From: Pseudomonadota bacterium
Lineage (GTDB): Bacteria; Pseudomonadota; Gammaproteobacteria; Burkholderiales; Thiobacillaceae
Reading direction: 5' to 3'
Assembly (NCBI GenBank): GCA_021826065.1
Contig: JAKADY010000023.1
Span: forward strand, 1 to 46,320
DNA length: 46,320 nt
In this document: positions 9,812-16,573 of the stretch, piece after piece
Layout of the letters: the number at the start of each line of letters is the position of its first letter
How positions within the stretch are numbered: position 1 is the stretch's first letter
Notes under the pieces: generated by a model
Told to the model about the DNA's origin: nothing
The model's input: only the letters and a program-made list of their open reading frames with translations
Databases searched by the model: none
Position numbers and translations under genes: made by a program

Positions 9812-10126
9812 ATGAAACGCCTCATCACCTTGCTGCTGCTACACCCCAGTGTGGCCCTGGCCTTCCCCTGGTACGCCTCCGGTGAGGGCATCTGGGGGGC
9901 CGATCTGATGAGCGCCGAGGAGCGTCACGCCTACGTGCGCGCGTTACAGTCGAGTACCAGCCGCGAGGCCTGCGAGGCGGTCGTCGCCGCACAGCGCCAG
10001 CGGGTCCTCGAGCGCGCACAGTCTCGCGGTGTGGCGCTACCGCCACCCCCGGCCAGCCCCTGCGTCTTCATGGAGCGCATGGGGCGCTTCCGGGGCGATG
10101 CCCCGGCCTGTCCGACAACGCGATGA
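9812..10126 (+). CDS. Small secreted protein of unknown function, 104 aa
   Basis: The N-terminus MKRLITLLLLHPSVALA is a clear signal peptide, giving a mature periplasmic protein of about 87 residues starting FPWYASGEGIWGADLM. The segment GADLMSAEERHAYVRALQSS with a later EAVVAAQRQRVLERAQ resembles small secreted proteins in proteobacteria that have a LM-(S/T)-x-E-E-R motif followed by charged helices. These have no known function. Two cysteines (EACEAV and SPCVFM), plus a third near the end (PACPTTR), may form a disulfide. Its stop overlaps the start of the next gene (ATGA at 10123-10126), so it is co-translated with a metal-dependent hydrolase. Confidence 0.75.
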   Translation: MKRLITLLLLHPSVALAFPWYASGEGIWGADLMSAEERHAYVRALQSSTSREACEAVVAAQRQRVLERAQSRGVALPPPPASPCVFMERMGRFRGDAPACPTTR

Positions 10127-10923
10127 GGGCCGCCAGCCTGATCGGCCTGCTGGCGGTTTTCGTCTCCGCTGCAAGCCTGGCGCAGCGACCCTTGTTCGAC
10201 ACCCATTTGCACGACAACGCCGTCGATGCCCAGGCACCCGGGACGATCCTGGAGATCCTCGCGCGCAACGGTATAGAGCGTGCCGTGGTCACCAGCATAC
10301 CGCCGGAACGGGTGTTGGCGCTGTACCGGCTGGCGCCGGGGCGTATCGTGCCGCTGCTGGGCGTCTACCGCAGTCCGGCCGAGAAGGTGCACTGGCACGC
10401 CGACCCTGACCTGCCGAACCGGGTGGCGGCCTCCCTGGCGGCAGGGCCATGGCGCGGCATCGGCGAGCTGCATCTGTTTGCCGGTCAGCGGCACAGCCCG
10501 GTGTTCCGCCGCCTGGTCGAGCTGGCGGTCGCCCACGACCATGTCCTGCTGCTGCACGCCGATCCGGCCGTGATCGATCGTGTGTTCGAACTGGCGCCCC
10601 AGGCGCGGGTGATCTGGGCCCATGCCGGCGCCTATCCCTACCCGCCCCTGCTGGAGGACTATCTGGACCGCTACCCCGGTCTGTACATCGACCTGTCCAT
10701 GCGCGAGGCGCGCATCGCCCCCGACGGCCGGCTCGATCCGGCCTGGGAGACGCTGTTGATCGAGCGGGCCGACCGTTTCCTGGTCGGTGTCGATACCTTC
10801 AGCGCCGCGCGCTGGCGGGATTATGACCGAGTCGCCGGTCAGATCCGGGCCTGGCTGGAGCAACTGCCCGCCGACGTGGCACAGGCCATCGCCAGTGGCA
10901 ATGCACGACGCCTGTTTCCCTGA
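10123..10923 (+). CDS. Secreted amidohydrolase-superfamily (TIM-barrel metal-dependent) hydrolase
   Basis: A 266-residue amidohydrolase-2 type protein. It opens with a signal peptide (MRAASLIGLLAVFVSAASLA) and then the metal-binding DTHLHDN (Asp26, His28, His30). Further ligand candidates are His in VLLLHADP, His in VIWAHAGAYPYPP and the terminal Asp in FLVGVDTFSA. These match a metal-dependent TIM barrel of the COG2159 group. The fold ends with NARRLFP, typical of the family's final helix. The likely location is the periplasm and the substrate is unknown. It starts inside the stop of the preceding small secreted protein, so the two exported products probably work together. Confidence 0.85.
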   Translation: MRAASLIGLLAVFVSAASLAQRPLFDTHLHDNAVDAQAPGTILEILARNGIERAVVTSIPPERVLALYRLAPGRIVPLLGVYRSPAEKVHWHADPDLPNRVAASLAAGPWRGIGELHLFAGQRHSPVFRRLVELAVAHDHVLLLHADPAVIDRVFELAPQARVIWAHAGAYPYPPLLEDYLDRYPGLYIDLSMREARIAPDGRLDPAWETLLIERADRFLVGVDTFSAARWRDYDRVAGQIRAWLEQLPADVAQAIASGNARRLFP

Positions 10924-10943
10924 GGCGGGCAGCCCGGCAGCGA

Positions 10944-11117
10944 TCAGGCCGCGCCCAGGGTCAGCTTGATGAACTGGGTCTTGGGGTCCTTGGCCACGGC
11001 GGTGACCGTGTAGGCCTGGCCCAGGTAGGTATAGGGCTGTCCCACTGCGGGTTCCTTGCCCCAGGCGGCCAGGCTGAGCATGGAGACTTTCTTGCCGTTG
11101 AGCCAGATCTCGATCAT
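10944..11117 (-). CDS. Small hypothetical protein, 57 aa
   Basis: A 57-residue protein starting MIEIWLNGKKVSMLSLAAW, with a short beta-rich body (QPYTYLGQAYTVTAVAKDP) ending FIKLTLGAA. The family is unknown. AGGA sits 7 bases before the ATG at 11115-11117; an upstream in-frame ATG would add 30 residues without a clear ribosome binding site. Its sequence alternates polar and hydrophobic residues as in a small beta barrel. It faces the amidohydrolase gene convergently. Confidence 0.6.
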   Translation of the reverse strand: MIEIWLNGKKVSMLSLAAWGKEPAVGQPYTYLGQAYTVTAVAKDPKTQFIKLTLGAA

Positions 11118-11221
11118 CGCGGGTTCCTGTCTTGTCGTTGGGGAGAGGGCTGATACCGACAATAACGGACAGGCGGATGCGAACTTTACATCGTTGCGGG
11201 GTGCCACAACCGGGCTAGGCC

Positions 11222-11746
11222 TCAGGCCTTGGTCTCGGCAGCGGGGGTGGATGTGAACAGCCGCCCGAGCATCCCGGCAGCGCGGGTCAGCGCGGTGACG
11301 GCATGATCGGGGCCCACCGAGTCGTGATGCTCGGGCAGTGCCGCCCAGTCGCGCAGCTCGCCCGCCTGCATCCAGAGTTTGACGTCCGTCTCGGGGATGG
11401 CATCGCGCCCGATGAGCTGGCGCAGGTTGTGTTGAAAGGACAGTGGCCGCTCCTTGCCCTGTCGGTCACGGATGACCACGGGCAGACCCAGCTGGCTGCA
11501 GCGTGCGCGCGCCGCCGCCTCCAACAGGCGATAGCAGTGTTCGACGCCCAGGGTCACGAGGGGGGTGTAGAAGCTGCCGTAGATCATGCAGGCGCGTGCC
11601 GCCTCGAACATGGCGGCGATCTCCTCCGGCACGCGCGGGTCCAGGCGGATCGCCAGGTAGGTGTCGCGCCAGGACTCGGCATCGAGCGGCTCGGCGCCCT
11701 CGTGCAGGTCCGGCTCCAGCCAGTTGGCCCGGTTGAGGTGCTTCAT
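11222..11746 (-). CDS. Hypothetical helical protein, 174 aa
   Basis: A cytoplasmic, all-helical protein that I cannot assign to a family. Notable parts are PEEIAAMFEAARACMIYGSFYTPL (quoted in parts: PEEIAAMFEAARAC, YGSFYTPL), GVEHCYRLLEAAARARCSQLG and the late DWAALPEHHDSVGPDHAV. The layout of helices around the cysteines, with a charged loop IRDRQGKERPLSF, recalls HEPN-like or DUF4145-like helical bundles, but no diagnostic R-x4-6-H motif is certain. It lies 32 bases downstream of the DUF1993 gene on the same strand and is probably in its operon. Confidence 0.65.
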   Translation of the reverse strand: MKHLNRANWLEPDLHEGAEPLDAESWRDTYLAIRLDPRVPEEIAAMFEAARACMIYGSFYTPLVTLGVEHCYRLLEAAARARCSQLGLPVVIRDRQGKERPLSFQHNLRQLIGRDAIPETDVKLWMQAGELRDWAALPEHHDSVGPDHAVTALTRAAGMLGRLFTSTPAAETKA

Positions 11747-11778
11747 GGCGGGTCTGCGCTGTTACGGCACAGTCACCC

Positions 11779-12282
11779 TTAGCGGCCGAGATAATCGCGC
11801 TTGCCGAGTTCCACCCCGTTGTGGCGCAGGATGTCGTAGGCGGTGGTGACGTGGAAATAGAAGTTGGGCAGCACCCGGTTGAGGAGGTAATCGAGGCCGT
11901 CGTAGGTCACCGTGGTCTCGCCGCGCTTAATAGTGACCTCGCGCGTCTCCGCCCCCTCGAACTGCTCGGGGCGGAATGTCTCCAGGAAGGCGACGGTCTT
12001 GCGGATGCGCTCTTTGAGTTCGGCGAAGGTCTGCTCGGTCTTCTCCATGTCCGGGGCCTCGAGGCCGGCCAGCCGTGCTGCCCCGTTGCGGGCGTGGTCG
12101 CAGGCCACCTGCACCTGGCGGGCAAGATCGAACATGTCGGGATAGAGGCGCGCATGGATCAGCGCAGCCGGGTCGATCTTGCGGGTGGTACAGTGTTCGG
12201 CGGCCTTCTCCAGGATACCGGCCAGGTTGTTGAGCATGCGGATGAAGACCGGGACCGTGACCTGATACACCGTCAGGGTCAT
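11779..12282 (-). CDS. DUF1993 family protein (DinB-like helical bundle)
   Basis: A 167-residue protein matching DUF1993. It starts MTLTVYQVTVPVFIRMLNNL, as family members do, then has LIHARLYPDMFDLARQVQVA (conserved arrangement R-L-x-P-D-M), the central AFLETFRP and the C-terminal NFYFHVTTAYDILRHNGVELG. The final G-K-R-D-Y-L/I-G motif is intact. DUF1993 proteins are distant members of the DinB/YfiT four-helix superfamily. Their function is unknown, though metal-dependent thiol chemistry is known for some DinB relatives. It lies between the GNAT gene (62 bases upstream) and the 174-residue gene. Confidence 0.92.
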   Translation of the reverse strand: MTLTVYQVTVPVFIRMLNNLAGILEKAAEHCTTRKIDPAALIHARLYPDMFDLARQVQVACDHARNGAARLAGLEAPDMEKTEQTFAELKERIRKTVAFLETFRPEQFEGAETREVTIKRGETTVTYDGLDYLLNRVLPNFYFHVTTAYDILRHNGVELGKRDYLGR

Positions 12283-12343
12283 CGCTTGACCTCCGAATGT
12301 CTATTGTTCAGGACACAATCATAACGGAAGGACGATGTCGGGT

Positions 12344-13489
12344 TCACGCGTCCGTCTTGTAGGGCAGATGTCGGGCGAGCTCGGCCTGATAATCGAGCAT
12401 CGCCCCATCCTCGCGCACCAGGTGGCGCGCGAGCAGCGCGCGCATGCGCGGGTCGGCGATCCAAAAGGCCGACCAGGTGGATACGGGCTCGAAGCCGCGC
12501 AGGAGTTTGTGCTCGCCGCCGGCCCCCGGCTCGAAGCGCTTGAGCCCGTGGGCGATGGCGTACTCGATGCCGCGGTGGTAGCACAGTTCGAAGTGCAGCC
12601 CGGGGATGTGCACGCTCGCGCCCCAGTGCCGCCCATACAGGGTCGTGGTATTGCGGAAGCAGATGGCCGAGGCCACCGGCCTGCCCTGCAGCCAGGCGAG
12701 AAAGACCACCATGCGCGGGCCCAGGGCATCGCCCACGCGCTGAAAGAAGGTCACCGGGAAGGCGGGGTGGTTGCCGTGGCGCAGGAAGGTGTCGCGGTAA
12801 TGCGCGTGCACCGTCTGCCACAGGGCCGCGTCCAACTCGTCGCCATGGCGCACCTCGACCTGGACCCCGGCCTCGGCCACACCCCGTCGTTCGCGCTTGA
12901 CCTTCTTGCGCCGCTCGGCAGTGAAGCCGTCGAGGAAGTCGGCGAAGTCGCGGTAGCCGCGATTGAGCCAGTGAAACTGCACGCCACGCCGCAGGATCAG
13001 GCCGGCGTCGCGCAGGGGGGCGAGGTCGGCCTCGCGCACGAACAGGCATTGCCAGCTGGATGCGCCGGTCTCCTGAACGAGTGCGATCGCACTGTGCACG
13101 AGCTCGGCGGCGACCTCGGGCCCGGCCTGACGGCTGAGCAGCAGGCGTGGGCCGGGCGAGGGGGTGTAGGGCACGCCGGTGACCAGCTTGGGGTAATAGT
13201 CGAGGCCGGCCTGACGCCAGGCCTGGGGCCAATGCCAGTCCTGCGAGAAATCGCCGAAGGAATGCCGGCGCAGATACAGCGGCAGCAGACCGGCCACCCG
13301 GCCATCGGTATCGCGCAGCAGGCAATGCATGGGCTGCCAGGCCAGGCCTTCGCCCGCCGCGCCCGTCTCCTCGGCAGCACCGAGGAAGACACGACTTACG
13401 AAGGGGTCGTCGTCCGAGGCCAGTGCCTGCCATTCCGCCCCTGGCAAGGCGGTCGCACCGTTTAGCAGCTCAAGGCGAAAGGCGGGCAT
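12344..13489 (-). CDS. GNAT-fold protein of the DUF482 / peptidogalycan biosynthesis type
   Basis: A 381-residue member of the DUF482 (COG3146) family, whose C-terminal half has an acetyltransferase (GNAT, FemAB-like) fold. Diagnostic stretches are QPMHCLLRDTDGRVAGLLPLY with YLRRHSFGDF early, GYRDFADFLDGFTAERRKKVKRER in the middle (quoted in parts: FADFLDGF and RRKKVKRER), and ASAICFRNTTTLYGRHWGA, GLHFELCYHRGIEYAI and PGAGGEHKLLRGFEP late. The family is predicted to transfer acyl or amino-acid groups, but no substrate is proven. Cytoplasmic. The ATG at 13487-13489 lies inside the end of the upstream DUF938 gene, a 20-base overlap that shows tight coupling. Confidence 0.9.
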   Translation of the reverse strand: MPAFRLELLNGATALPGAEWQALASDDDPFVSRVFLGAAEETGAAGEGLAWQPMHCLLRDTDGRVAGLLPLYLRRHSFGDFSQDWHWPQAWRQAGLDYYPKLVTGVPYTPSPGPRLLLSRQAGPEVAAELVHSAIALVQETGASSWQCLFVREADLAPLRDAGLILRRGVQFHWLNRGYRDFADFLDGFTAERRKKVKRERRGVAEAGVQVEVRHGDELDAALWQTVHAHYRDTFLRHGNHPAFPVTFFQRVGDALGPRMVVFLAWLQGRPVASAICFRNTTTLYGRHWGASVHIPGLHFELCYHRGIEYAIAHGLKRFEPGAGGEHKLLRGFEPVSTWSAFWIADPRMRALLARHLVREDGAMLDYQAELARHLPYKTDA

Positions 13490-14093
13490 CGGCGGGTCGG
13501 CGCTGCCAGACCAGGCAGCGGTTGTTGGCCGGCATGGCGCGGTCCTCCAGGAGGGTGAAGCCGATGCCAGCGGCCAGGGCGTGGACCGCCTCGAAGTCGC
13601 GGATGCCCTGATGCGCCGCCTCGGCCCGGAGCATTGCGTCGAAGCGGGCGTTGCTCTCGCTGGTGTGGCGGCCGCCATAGTTGAAGGGGCCGTAGATCAC
13701 CAGCTTGGCCGTCTCGGTCAGCACGCCGGCCAGGCCGGCGAACAGGCGTTCGACCTCGGCCCAGGCCAGGATGTGCAGGGTATTGGCGCTGAAGGCCGCA
13801 TCGAAGCGCTGTTGCGGCCAGGGGCCGTTGACGTCCAGGGGCAGCGGGGGCGGGGTGTTCGGCAGCGCCGCCTCGGCGAGCCACAGGCGAATACCGGGGA
13901 GATTCTCCGGCCGATCCGAGGTCTGCCAGGTGAGATGGGGCAGGGCCGCGGCGAAATGGACGGCATGCTGGCCGGTGCCGCTGCCGATCTCCAACACCTG
14001 GCGGCGGTCGGCGAAGTGCTCGCGCAGCACGGCCAGGATGGGGTCGCGGTTGCGCTCGCAGGCAGGGGCGTAGGGTTTGTCGATCGGGTGCAT
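13470..14093 (-). CDS. DUF938 SAM-dependent methyltransferase-like protein
   Basis: A 207-residue class I methyltransferase-like protein of the DUF938 family. The SAM-binding motif I is VLEIGSGTGQHAVHFA (residues ~33-48), the acidic motif II region is TWQTSDRPENLPGI and motif IV-like is FDAAFSANTLHILAW. The family-typical IYGPFNYGGRHTSESNARFD is split here as IYGPFNYGGRHTS and NARFD. DUF938 members also begin with a KPYAPACERNR motif, present here at residues 6-16. The substrate is unknown. It is first in a minus-strand cluster (DUF938, GNAT, DUF1993, 174-aa protein) and diverges from the membrane protein gene at 14233. Confidence 0.93.
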   Translation of the reverse strand: MHPIDKPYAPACERNRDPILAVLREHFADRRQVLEIGSGTGQHAVHFAAALPHLTWQTSDRPENLPGIRLWLAEAALPNTPPPLPLDVNGPWPQQRFDAAFSANTLHILAWAEVERLFAGLAGVLTETAKLVIYGPFNYGGRHTSESNARFDAMLRAEAAHQGIRDFEAVHALAAGIGFTLLEDRAMPANNRCLVWQRRPADARLSP

Positions 14094-14232
14094 GGTCTGC
14101 TAAATGGGCATTGCCCACGGCTTATCAATGGCCGGGGTCGACCCGGCGCGATGCCCCTGCGCCGAACAGGGTGAAACCGGCGCACCCGCCCCCTGGTCTA
14201 GTCGAGCACAAGCCTAACTGGAGGAACCCGCC

Positions 14233-14592
14233 ATGACCGAGCAAACCCGCGACTATCGCCCCATCGCCTATGCCATCATCCTACTGGGCCTGCTGAGCGG
14301 CGCCGTGGCCGCCCTGGTGCCCCAGTACGCCATCGGCTTCAAGCTGGAGGTCGGCGTGTTGTTCGCCCTCATCATCCCCTTCATCGTCTACGGCGCGCTG
14401 AGCGAGACCCTGCGGGGGGCGGCGCTGCTGCTGCCGGGCCTCGTCCTGCTGGGGGTCAATGGGGCGCTGGTGGTGAAAGAACGCCTGCTCGCCTACGACG
14501 GCTACGACGGCAGCCCGATCTACTGGCTGCCCCTGCTCACCGCCGCCGTTGTCCTGCCGATCGCCTACGTCATGCGGCCGCGGGGGGATTGA
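14233..14592 (+). CDS. Small four-helix membrane protein, 119 aa
   Basis: An inner-membrane protein of unknown family with hydrophobic segments near residues 11-30, 37-56, 61-82 and 97-113. The N-terminus (MTEQTRDYRP) is polar and the single sizeable loop (KERLLAYDGYDGSP) is between helices 3 and 4. GGAGG at 14220-14224 sets the start. Its last 23 bases overlap the end of the convergent PfkB kinase gene, which is a little unusual and suggests both 3' ends have drifted. No functional link is evident. Confidence 0.75.
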   Translation: MTEQTRDYRPIAYAIILLGLLSGAVAALVPQYAIGFKLEVGVLFALIIPFIVYGALSETLRGAALLLPGLVLLGVNGALVVKERLLAYDGYDGSPIYWLPLLTAAVVLPIAYVMRPRGD

Positions 14593-15481
14593 GCGGGTCG
14601 GCCAACCCCTTTAACCCCGTCACGCCCACCTTCTGACCGGCCAGGCGGCTCGCCGCCTGCAGGGCCGTGGGGAGTTCCCGGCCGGCGAGCAGGGCGTGGA
14701 TCATGCCGGCGTTGAAGACATCGCCCGCCCCCACGGTGTCCACCACCCGCGGCGGGACCTGGGCCGCGGCGTGGAGGATGCGACCTTGCGCGTCGCGTGC
14801 CCAAGCGCCAGCGTCCCCCCAGGTGCAGGTCATCGCCGCGTCGGGCAAGCGTGCCCCCATCGCGTCGAGCAGGCTCGCCGCGCTGCGGTGCCCCCGGGCC
14901 TCCGCATAGGGGCGCGAGAGGAGCAGCAGGTCGGCCAGGGGCATGAGGGCGTCGAGGCCGGGACGGGGTTTCTCGATCTCCAGTGAGACCCGCCCGGAGT
15001 AACCGATCGCCCGCAGGTGGCGCAGCATATCGCCCACCCTGTCCACATTCCGGCCCTCGAAGTGGATCCAGGCGTAGGTCTCAAGCGGCAGGGCCTGGAA
15101 GTCCGCCAGCGTGAGCTCGTCGAGGTCGCGGTGGTGCACGATGGTGCGGGTGCCGTGCGCGGCGTTGAGCAGGATGTAGGACAGCGGTGTCTGCCCACGG
15201 CGGCAGCGCACGAGCCATCTGCAGTCCACGCCGGCAGTGCGCAGGCCCTCAGCCAGCGCCTGCGCCTCGGCATCCGTGGCGAGCGTGGCGAGCAGGCTGA
15301 CGCGATGGCCCAGGCCTGCCAGCACCTGCGCGGTGTTGGCGGCATTGCCCCCGACCGCGAGGCGACGGGCGCTGGCGCGCATCTCTTCGTCCTCGGCCGG
15401 GTAGTGATCGACGGTCAGGATGATGTCGAGGACGGCATTGCCGACCACCAGTATGGGGCCGGCACCCTGGCCTTGTTCCAC
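14570..15481 (-). CDS. PfkB-family sugar kinase, ketohexokinase-like
   Basis: A 303-residue ribokinase/PfkB-family kinase. Signature 1 is GGNAANTAQVLAGLGHRVSL (residues ~45-64) and signature 2 is DTVGAGDVFNAGMIHALL, where Asp254-like GAGD is the catalytic base region. The lid and substrate parts (NAVLDIILTVDHYP, WIHFEGRNVDRV, LEIEKPRPGL) resemble ketohexokinases, so a ketose such as fructose is a reasonable guess, with ATP as phosphate donor. The start is GTG at 15479-15481, because no ATG precedes the conserved first strand. It is probably co-transcribed with the quinol-monooxygenase-like gene 16 bases upstream. Confidence 0.88.
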   Translation of the reverse strand: MEQGQGAGPILVVGNAVLDIILTVDHYPAEDEEMRASARRLAVGGNAANTAQVLAGLGHRVSLLATLATDAEAQALAEGLRTAGVDCRWLVRCRRGQTPLSYILLNAAHGTRTIVHHRDLDELTLADFQALPLETYAWIHFEGRNVDRVGDMLRHLRAIGYSGRVSLEIEKPRPGLDALMPLADLLLLSRPYAEARGHRSAASLLDAMGARLPDAAMTCTWGDAGAWARDAQGRILHAAAQVPPRVVDTVGAGDVFNAGMIHALLAGRELPTALQAASRLAGQKVGVTGLKGLADPLNPPAAA

Positions 15482-15497
15482 CGGCCTGCCCAGCGGC

Positions 15498-15794
15498 TCA
15501 GTCCGCAGGGCAGAGTCCCACCCAGGGCTCGCCCCGGCGCGGTTCGGCCATCATGTCGGCGACCGCCTCACGCCAGGCCAGATAGTGCGGGGTGGACTTG
15601 TGCGCAGCCGCGGCCTCGGCGCTGGCATAGGCCTCGTAGAGCAGGAAACGGGTCGGGTCCTCGGGCGATTGCAAAACATCGAAGCGGCGGTTGCCGGGCT
15701 CCTGTATGGAGGCCTCGTGATTGACACGGGTGGCGGCGATGAAGGCCTCGATCGCTTCGGGTCGGACACGGACGTGGACGAGGGTGACGTGCAT
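15498..15794 (-). CDS. ABM-fold (antibiotic biosynthesis monooxygenase / LsrG-like) protein
   Basis: A 98-residue dimeric alpha/beta-barrel domain of the ABM superfamily. It starts MHVTLVHVRVRPEAIEAFI and continues with NHEASIQEPGNRRFDVLQSP, the FLLYEAYASAEAAAAHK motif and HKSTPHYLAW. These match the YgiN/LsrG subgroup pattern of E-P-G-x-x-x-F-D and L-Y-E-x-Y-x-x-x-x-A-x-x-x-H. Members act as quinol monooxygenases, isomerases or stress proteins; the reaction here is unknown. The cytoplasmic product sits between the EamA transporter (upstream) and the PfkB kinase. A route in which a sugar-like compound is imported and phosphorylated is possible but unproven. Confidence 0.88.
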   Translation of the reverse strand: MHVTLVHVRVRPEAIEAFIAATRVNHEASIQEPGNRRFDVLQSPEDPTRFLLYEAYASAEAAAAHKSTPHYLAWREAVADMMAEPRRGEPWVGLCPAD

Positions 15795-15833
15795 GGCGAT
15801 CTCCCGGCGATGTCGAAAGGTTGCGTGCTGAGC

Positions 15834-16244
15834 TTAGCCGATGACGAGGACGATGGCGAACAGGCCCAGGATGATACCCAGCCATTGCCGGGGCGAGACC
15901 GCCTCGCCCAGAAACAGGTTGGCCAGGAGCACGGTGAGCACGGGGTAGAGAGCGGTCAGCCCCGAGATCAGGCTGACCGGGCCACGGGCGACGGCGTAAA
16001 GGTAGGCCAGTCCGCCGGCGACGCCCATCACGCCGGTGATCATTGCGAGCGGCAGGGCACGCTCGTGCAGCATGGGGCGGAATTCCAGGCTGGCGAGCAC
16101 CACGAGCCCGAACAGGAAGGCCCCCAGGGCCTGGAAAAACAACGCACTGCGCGGGTCGACGTATTGGACCGTAATCTTGGGGACGAAGGCCCATAGGCCC
16201 CACAGGACGAAGGCGATGAAGGCCGGGAATAACCAGGAGGACAT
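15834..16244 (-). CDS. EamA-family (DMT) transporter, single-domain
   Basis: A 136-residue membrane protein of the drug/metabolite transporter superfamily, holding one EamA domain with about five helices (near 3-20, 31-50, 62-85, 92-110 and 118-135). The pattern FVLWGLWAFVPKI, PLAMITGVMGVAGGLAYLYAV, LISGLTALYPVLTVLLA and FLGEAVSPRQWLGIILG is typical. The G-E-x-x-x-x-x-x-x-G motif lies at the membrane end of helix 4. Single-domain members act as dimers. GGAGG precedes the ATG at 16242-16244. The substrate is unknown. It diverges from the small lipoprotein gene at 16357. Confidence 0.9.
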   Translation of the reverse strand: MSSWLFPAFIAFVLWGLWAFVPKITVQYVDPRSALFFQALGAFLFGLVVLASLEFRPMLHERALPLAMITGVMGVAGGLAYLYAVARGPVSLISGLTALYPVLTVLLANLFLGEAVSPRQWLGIILGLFAIVLVIG

Positions 16245-16356
16245 GCGGCAGACACCTGGGTCGGGGTCTGCGCAGTATATCGTGTGCGTCGTCGCATGGG
16301 CGCAGGCAGCCGGGGCTGCCGCACGCCATGCGGGCGTCTTTGCGGAGGAAGTAAAC

Positions 16357-16572
16357 ATGCTGAGATTCTTGGGGTTGTTGTCGCTGGTCATGCTGGCGGG
16401 TTGCGGCGCGGAGGTCGCCGGAACGGCCGCCACCGCCGCCAAGGCCAAGGCGGAGGAGGCGCGCGCCGCAGAACAGACGAAACAGGAGGTGCTGGATCGC
16501 TACCAGCAGCAGATGGACGCCGCCCAGCAGCTGCAGCAGCAGAGGCTGCAGGAGGCCGAGCGCGGCCTTTAG
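16357..16572 (+). CDS. Small coiled-coil lipoprotein, 71 aa
   Basis: A short lipoprotein with an N-terminal signal MLRFLGLLSLVMLAGCGAEV. The lipobox LAGC puts the lipidated Cys at residue 16. The rest is an Ala/Glu/Gln-rich helix (AKAKAEEARAAEQTKQEV, YQQQMDAAQQLQQQRLQEAE) expected to form a coiled coil. It is likely anchored to the outer membrane facing the periplasm. GGAGGAA lies about 7 bases before the ATG. The stop codon is three bases from the end of the convergent MFS gene. The function is unknown; the size recalls small Lpp-like spacers. Confidence 0.8.
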   Translation: MLRFLGLLSLVMLAGCGAEVAGTAATAAKAKAEEARAAEQTKQEVLDRYQQQMDAAQQLQQQRLQEAERGL

Positions 16573-16573
16573 C

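Noticed and set aside
9691-9891. Minus-strand 66-codon open frame ending in a WIPACAGMT peptide
   Set aside because: This peptide is the translation of a common palindromic repeat, not a gene.
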